A DNA stretch of 64,000 bases, taken from positions 1 to 64,000 of the forward strand of contig NZ_JANZYP010000004.1 of the NCBI RefSeq assembly GCF_025506355.1, written 5' to 3'. The notes under the pieces were generated by a model. The model ran no database searches. It saw only the letters and a program-made list of their open reading frames with translations, and was not told the origin of the DNA. Below are positions 61,136 through 64,000 of this stretch, one piece after another. The position numbers were made by a program, and so were the translations under genes. Position 1 is the first letter of the stretch; each line of letters begins with the position of its first letter. This DNA comes from Sphaerisporangium corydalis (GTDB lineage: Bacteria; Actinomycetota; Actinomycetes; Streptosporangiales; Streptosporangiaceae).

Positions 61136-62263
61136 TCAGCGTTTGAGGAGGGTGCGGAGGCCGGTGGCGAGGTGGGTGTAGTGGGAGTCGTGGTTGTAGG
61201 TTTGGGCGGAGAGGCGGAGGAGGCCTGCGCCGGGCCAGGGTTTGATGCCTGTGTGGCAGCCCAGTTGGCGGAAGATGTCGGCGGACAGGGCCTCCGCCTG
61301 TTCGGTGGTCTCGGCGATGCCGGGGGGCAGGCGCAGGACGCGCATGGACAGTTCGGGGTCGGAGCGCCACGGCACCAGCCCGGCGATCTCGGCGAGGATC
61401 CGCTGCCCGCGCGCGACCAGTGCGGCGTTGCGTACGCGCACCTCGGGGGTGGCGAAGGCCAGGGCGTGCGGGGCGGCCAGCCAGGGGGTGTAGTCGCGGG
61501 TGCCCTGGAACTCGACGCTCCTCGGAAAGCCGTCCCGCTGAAAGAACGAGACGATCACCGGTTCGACCCGGTCGCGCCACTGCGGGGCCACGGCCAGGAC
61601 GCCCGAGGGTCTCGGCGCGAAGGCCCATTTGTGCAGGTTCCCGGTCCAGAAGTCGGCGCCCAGTTCGCTGACGTCCACGTCCACCATGCCCGGCGCGTGC
61701 GCCGCGTCCACGATGGTCACCACGCCGAGCGCGCGGAAGCCGTCCACCAGGCGGCGGACGGGCAGCAGGCGGGCGGTGCTTGAGGTGATGTGGTCGAAGA
61801 CGGCCAGTTTCGTGCGGGGGGTGACGGCGCCGAGGAACGTCTCGGCGGCCTGCTCCCCCGTCCACTCGCCGTCCGCCCGCCCGGGCAGGGTCACCTGGAC
61901 CACCTTCGCCCCGGTCCGCGCGGCGGTGCGGCGGGCGGCGATCTCGACAGCGCCGTAGATGTGGTCGCCGATCAGGATCTCGTCGCCGGGGGCGAGCGGG
62001 ACGCTGTTCAGCGCGACCGCGACGCCCTCGGTCACGTTGGTGACGAACGCCAGCCCTTCGGGGTCGCTGCCGAGGAACGCGGCGATCTCGTGCCTGGCCT
62101 TGGCGATCCGGTCCAGGACGGTGGCGAAGAAGGAGTCCGGGTCCCGCTCCATCTCCCGGCGCAGCTCGTCCTGCCGCTTGAGGACGTGGCGGGGCGCGGC
62201 ACCGAAGGAACCGTGGTTCAGGTGCGCGAACGACGGGTCGAGGGCGAAGTCGTCGATGTCCAC
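61136..62263 (-). CDS. Class V aminotransferase (isopenicillin-N epimerase-like)
   Basis: This is a 375-residue PLP enzyme with the start LNHGSFGAAPRHVLKRQ, IVDAAHAPGMVDVDVSELGADF and the PLP Lys in WTGNLHKWAFAPRPSG, the pattern of the isopenicillin-N-epimerase-like group. Reactions in this group include epimerisation and C-S or C-N lysis. It is unrelated at close range to the class V gene at 56996. It lies downstream of the P450 gene in the same direction with an 88-bp gap and may be co-transcribed. Confidence 0.88.
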   Translation of the reverse strand: MDIDDFALDPSFAHLNHGSFGAAPRHVLKRQDELRREMERDPDSFFATVLDRIAKARHEIAAFLGSDPEGLAFVTNVTEGVAVALNSVPLAPGDEILIGDHIYGAVEIAARRTAARTGAKVVQVTLPGRADGEWTGEQAAETFLGAVTPRTKLAVFDHITSSTARLLPVRRLVDGFRALGVVTIVDAAHAPGMVDVDVSELGADFWTGNLHKWAFAPRPSGVLAVAPQWRDRVEPVIVSFFQRDGFPRSVEFQGTRDYTPWLAAPHALAFATPEVRVRNAALVARGQRILAEIAGLVPWRSDPELSMRVLRLPPGIAETTEQAEALSADIFRQLGCHTGIKPWPGAGLLRLSAQTYNHDSHYTHLATGLRTLLKR

Positions 62264-62351
62264 GATCCGGACATTAACCTGCCGAACCGGCGAACTCTAC
62301 ACCCGGTGTGCCCGGACGGCGGGCCCGTGAACGCCCGGACCGGACGGGTGG

Positions 62352-63599
62352 TCAGAAGGTGAAGGCCTGGGTGCGGACGCTGTTGTCGAAGTTGGACAGC
62401 AGGAGTTCGGGGTCGCCGACGGCGCGGATGCCGGGCAGGCGGGTGAACAGCTCGCGGTACATGATCTTGATTTCCTGGCGGGCGAGGTTGGCGCCCAGGC
62501 AGAAGTGCGGCCCGGGGCCGCCGAAGCCCACATGCGGGTTGGGCTTGCGGGTGATGTCGTACCGGTCGGGGTCGGCGAAGACGTCGGCGTCGCGGTTGGC
62601 CGAGCCGTAGAACAGCACCACCTTGTCGCCGGGCAAAAGCCGCACGCCCCGCATCTCGTACTCCTCGGTGACGGTACGGCGGAACTGCATGATCGGCGAG
62701 ACGTACCGGACGGTCTCCTCGATCGCGCCGCCGATGTGGCCCTCGAAGTCGCCGGCCAGGCGGTCACGCTCGCCGGGGTTGTCGGTGAGCAGCTTGAGCC
62801 CGTGGGCCATGGTGTTGCGGGCCGTCTCGTTGCCCGCGACCAGGAGCAGGGTGAAGAACGAGCCGAGCTCCTTCGGCGTCAGCCGCTCCCCGTCGGGGTT
62901 GGCGTTGACCAGCGCGGAGACCAGGTCGTCGGCCGGTTCGCGTTCCCGCCGGCGGCCCAGCTCGATCACCAGGCGCTGCAGGGAGAACAGCGCCGCCATG
63001 TTGCGCCCCGCCATCGCGACGGTGCGCGGGAGGCTCATGCGCACCCCGGTGTACGCCGTGGAGACGTCGACGTGGCGGTGGACCTTGGCCCGGATGGCGT
63101 CGGGGACGCCGACCATGGCGCAGATCACCTGGATGGGCAGCCGGGCGGCGACCTGCGCGACGAAGTCACGCGGGCCCTCCTTGACCACGTCGTCCACGAT
63201 GCGCTCGGCGGACCTGACGATGTCGTCGTCGAGCTTGGCCAGCATCTTGGGCGAGAACGCGCGCGACACGATGCGGCGGAGCCGGGCGTGCCTGGGGTCG
63301 TCGAGGTTGACCATCGAGTCGCCGAAGACGTGCTTCACCCAGCCGGGCGGCTCGGGGTTGGTCACGGCGGGCTCGCTGGAGAAGACCCTGGCGTCGCGGC
63401 TGGCCTCGACGACGTCGGCGTGCCGCACCAGGGCGTGGAATCCCTTGCCCGACCGGAGCAGCGGCACCCGCCGCTCGGCGAAGAACACGGGGTGGTCGAG
63501 GCTCCTGAGCCGCGCAAAGTCCGCGTCGCGCTGCCGGGGCGGCCTGCGCCAGAACGCGAGGTCCGCCAGGTCGATGCCCGTCTCCACCGCCGTTGTCAC
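62352..63599 (-). CDS. Cytochrome P450
   Basis: This is a 415-residue bacterial P450. The I-helix motif is LLVAGNETARN, the K-helix ExxR is in EETVRYVSP, and the haem loop FGGPGPHFCLGANLAR carries axial Cys367. It resembles actinobacterial CYP families acting on steroids, lipids or natural products; the Ala-Gly-Asn-Glu-Thr version of the I-helix motif is common there. GTG 63599 follows AGGATAGGACC. No ferredoxin gene is adjacent. Confidence 0.93.
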   Translation of the reverse strand: MTTAVETGIDLADLAFWRRPPRQRDADFARLRSLDHPVFFAERRVPLLRSGKGFHALVRHADVVEASRDARVFSSEPAVTNPEPPGWVKHVFGDSMVNLDDPRHARLRRIVSRAFSPKMLAKLDDDIVRSAERIVDDVVKEGPRDFVAQVAARLPIQVICAMVGVPDAIRAKVHRHVDVSTAYTGVRMSLPRTVAMAGRNMAALFSLQRLVIELGRRREREPADDLVSALVNANPDGERLTPKELGSFFTLLLVAGNETARNTMAHGLKLLTDNPGERDRLAGDFEGHIGGAIEETVRYVSPIMQFRRTVTEEYEMRGVRLLPGDKVVLFYGSANRDADVFADPDRYDITRKPNPHVGFGGPGPHFCLGANLARQEIKIMYRELFTRLPGIRAVGDPELLLSNFDNSVRTQAFTF

Positions 63600-63649
63600 G
63601 GTCCTATCCTGGCACGCCCGTGACCGTCCCGCCCGCGCCTCGGAGAAGG

Positions 63650-63738
63650 CACGGGACGGGACCCGGCCCGGTGACCGGACACGGGACGGGACCCGGCCCG
63701 ATGGCAAGGGCACGGGACGGACCGGCCCCGTGACAGGG
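63650..63738. repeat. 30-bp tandem repeat upstream of the P450 gene
   Basis: Three copies start at 63650, 63680 and 63711, each opening CACGGGACGGGACCCGGCCC or a close variant. They lie in the promoter region between the P450 gene and the partial gene at the window end. Confidence 0.82.
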
Positions 63739-63814
63739 CACGCGTCGTGCGGCCATCGGCGATGGCCGTCCGGCGGAGGTGGAGGCCGGCGGTGCGGACG
63801 CCGGCCGGTGCGGG

Positions 63815-64000
63815 TCAGCGGTACGGCTGCCAGCGGGTGGTCAGGTCGCGGGCCCGGAACGTCCGCATGCGGTGTTCCCACTGGGCGCGGATCCCCGGGT
63901 TGCTGCGCAGGATGGGCAGCACGCTGGTGACCAGCTTCAGCTCCCGCAGGCGGCGCAGCGCCGGGAAGCCGTCCCACTCGGTGACGTCCACGCCGTAGTG
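63815..64000 (-). CDS. Phosphotransferase (APH family), 3' part only
   Basis: The last 61 codons of a minus-strand gene cut by the window edge. The sequence HYGVDVTEW-DGFPALRRLRELKLVTS and the tail QWEHRMRTFR match the C-terminal end of actinobacterial APH-fold phosphotransferases. The catalytic part lies beyond position 64000, so function and completeness cannot be judged. Its stop is 215 bp upstream of the P450 start; the 30-bp repeats lie between. Confidence 0.75.
   Translation of the reverse strand, partial: HYGVDVTEWDGFPALRRLRELKLVTSVLPILRSNPGIRAQWEHRMRTFRARDLTTRWQPYR

Overview
The window is high-GC DNA (about 70%) with actinomycete habits: GTG and TTG starts, ATGA/GTGA gene overlaps, class II DAHP synthase, an XRE/DUF397/HATPase triad, HspR-type HAIR and CebR-type operators, and an actinobacterial c-di-AMP riboswitch in front of a wall hydrolase. 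A filamentous actinomycete, perhaps of the Streptosporangiaceae, is my inference; no rRNA or other marker confirms it. No tRNA, rRNA, CRISPR array or insertion sequence was seen. The window opens on a C8G30 homopolymer that looks like a contig edge.

Region 1 (0.5-15 kb). A c-di-AMP riboswitch precedes a CHAP-type hydrolase. Next is a cellobiose/cello-oligosaccharide locus: binding lipoprotein, two permeases, a GH1 beta-glucosidase, a LacI-family CebR-type repressor and a second GH1 enzyme. Perfect TGGGAGCGCTCCCA operators lie upstream of the locus (two) and at the start of transcription of an aldose 1-epimerase gene 9 kb away (one). Between the second glucosidase and the epimerase are a HAD phosphatase and the most striking gene here: one 673-residue protein joining a class III nucleotidyl-cyclase-like domain, a cyclic-nucleotide-binding domain with an intact phosphate-binding cassette, and a TIR domain. 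This looks like a Pycsar-type defence pathway in one polypeptide. An APH-family kinase and a two-helix membrane protein follow.

Region 2 (15-34 kb). An FAD monooxygenase, class II DAHP synthase, thioredoxin, a secreted nuclease with a PT-repeat linker and a pentapeptide-repeat membrane protein are followed by a PadR regulator with repeated operators facing cydABDC. CydA and CydB are unusually short and lack the Q-loop and some ligands. A self-regulated operon (membrane protein, winged-helix regulator, ABC-2 exporter) and a PDZ serine protease complete the region.

Region 3 (34-50 kb). Here lie an astacin metalloprotease whose 3' end overlaps an acyl-CoA ligase, a self-inhibited Fic protein next to a 13-bp inverted repeat, lon with a HAIR operator, a NarL-type two-component pair, an overlapping hydrolase/acyltransferase/MFS cluster, a class III aminotransferase and an SGNH acyltransferase.

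Region 4 (50-64 kb). A GntR regulator and a fumarylacetoacetase-family hydrolase share an operator motif. A gene-poor repeat tract follows, then a whiJ-like triad, a FetB-type permease, a TetR operon under a 31-bp palindrome, a SnoaL-like protein, two class V aminotransferases, a divergent MFS/HxlR pair, a GNAT enzyme, a P450 and the 3' end of a phosphotransferase gene.

A recurring theme is short tandem duplications (24-41 bp units) that begin at or straddle gene ends, often copying the stop codon (cydC, trx, the HATPase gene, a small membrane protein gene, the hxlR-GNAT junction).
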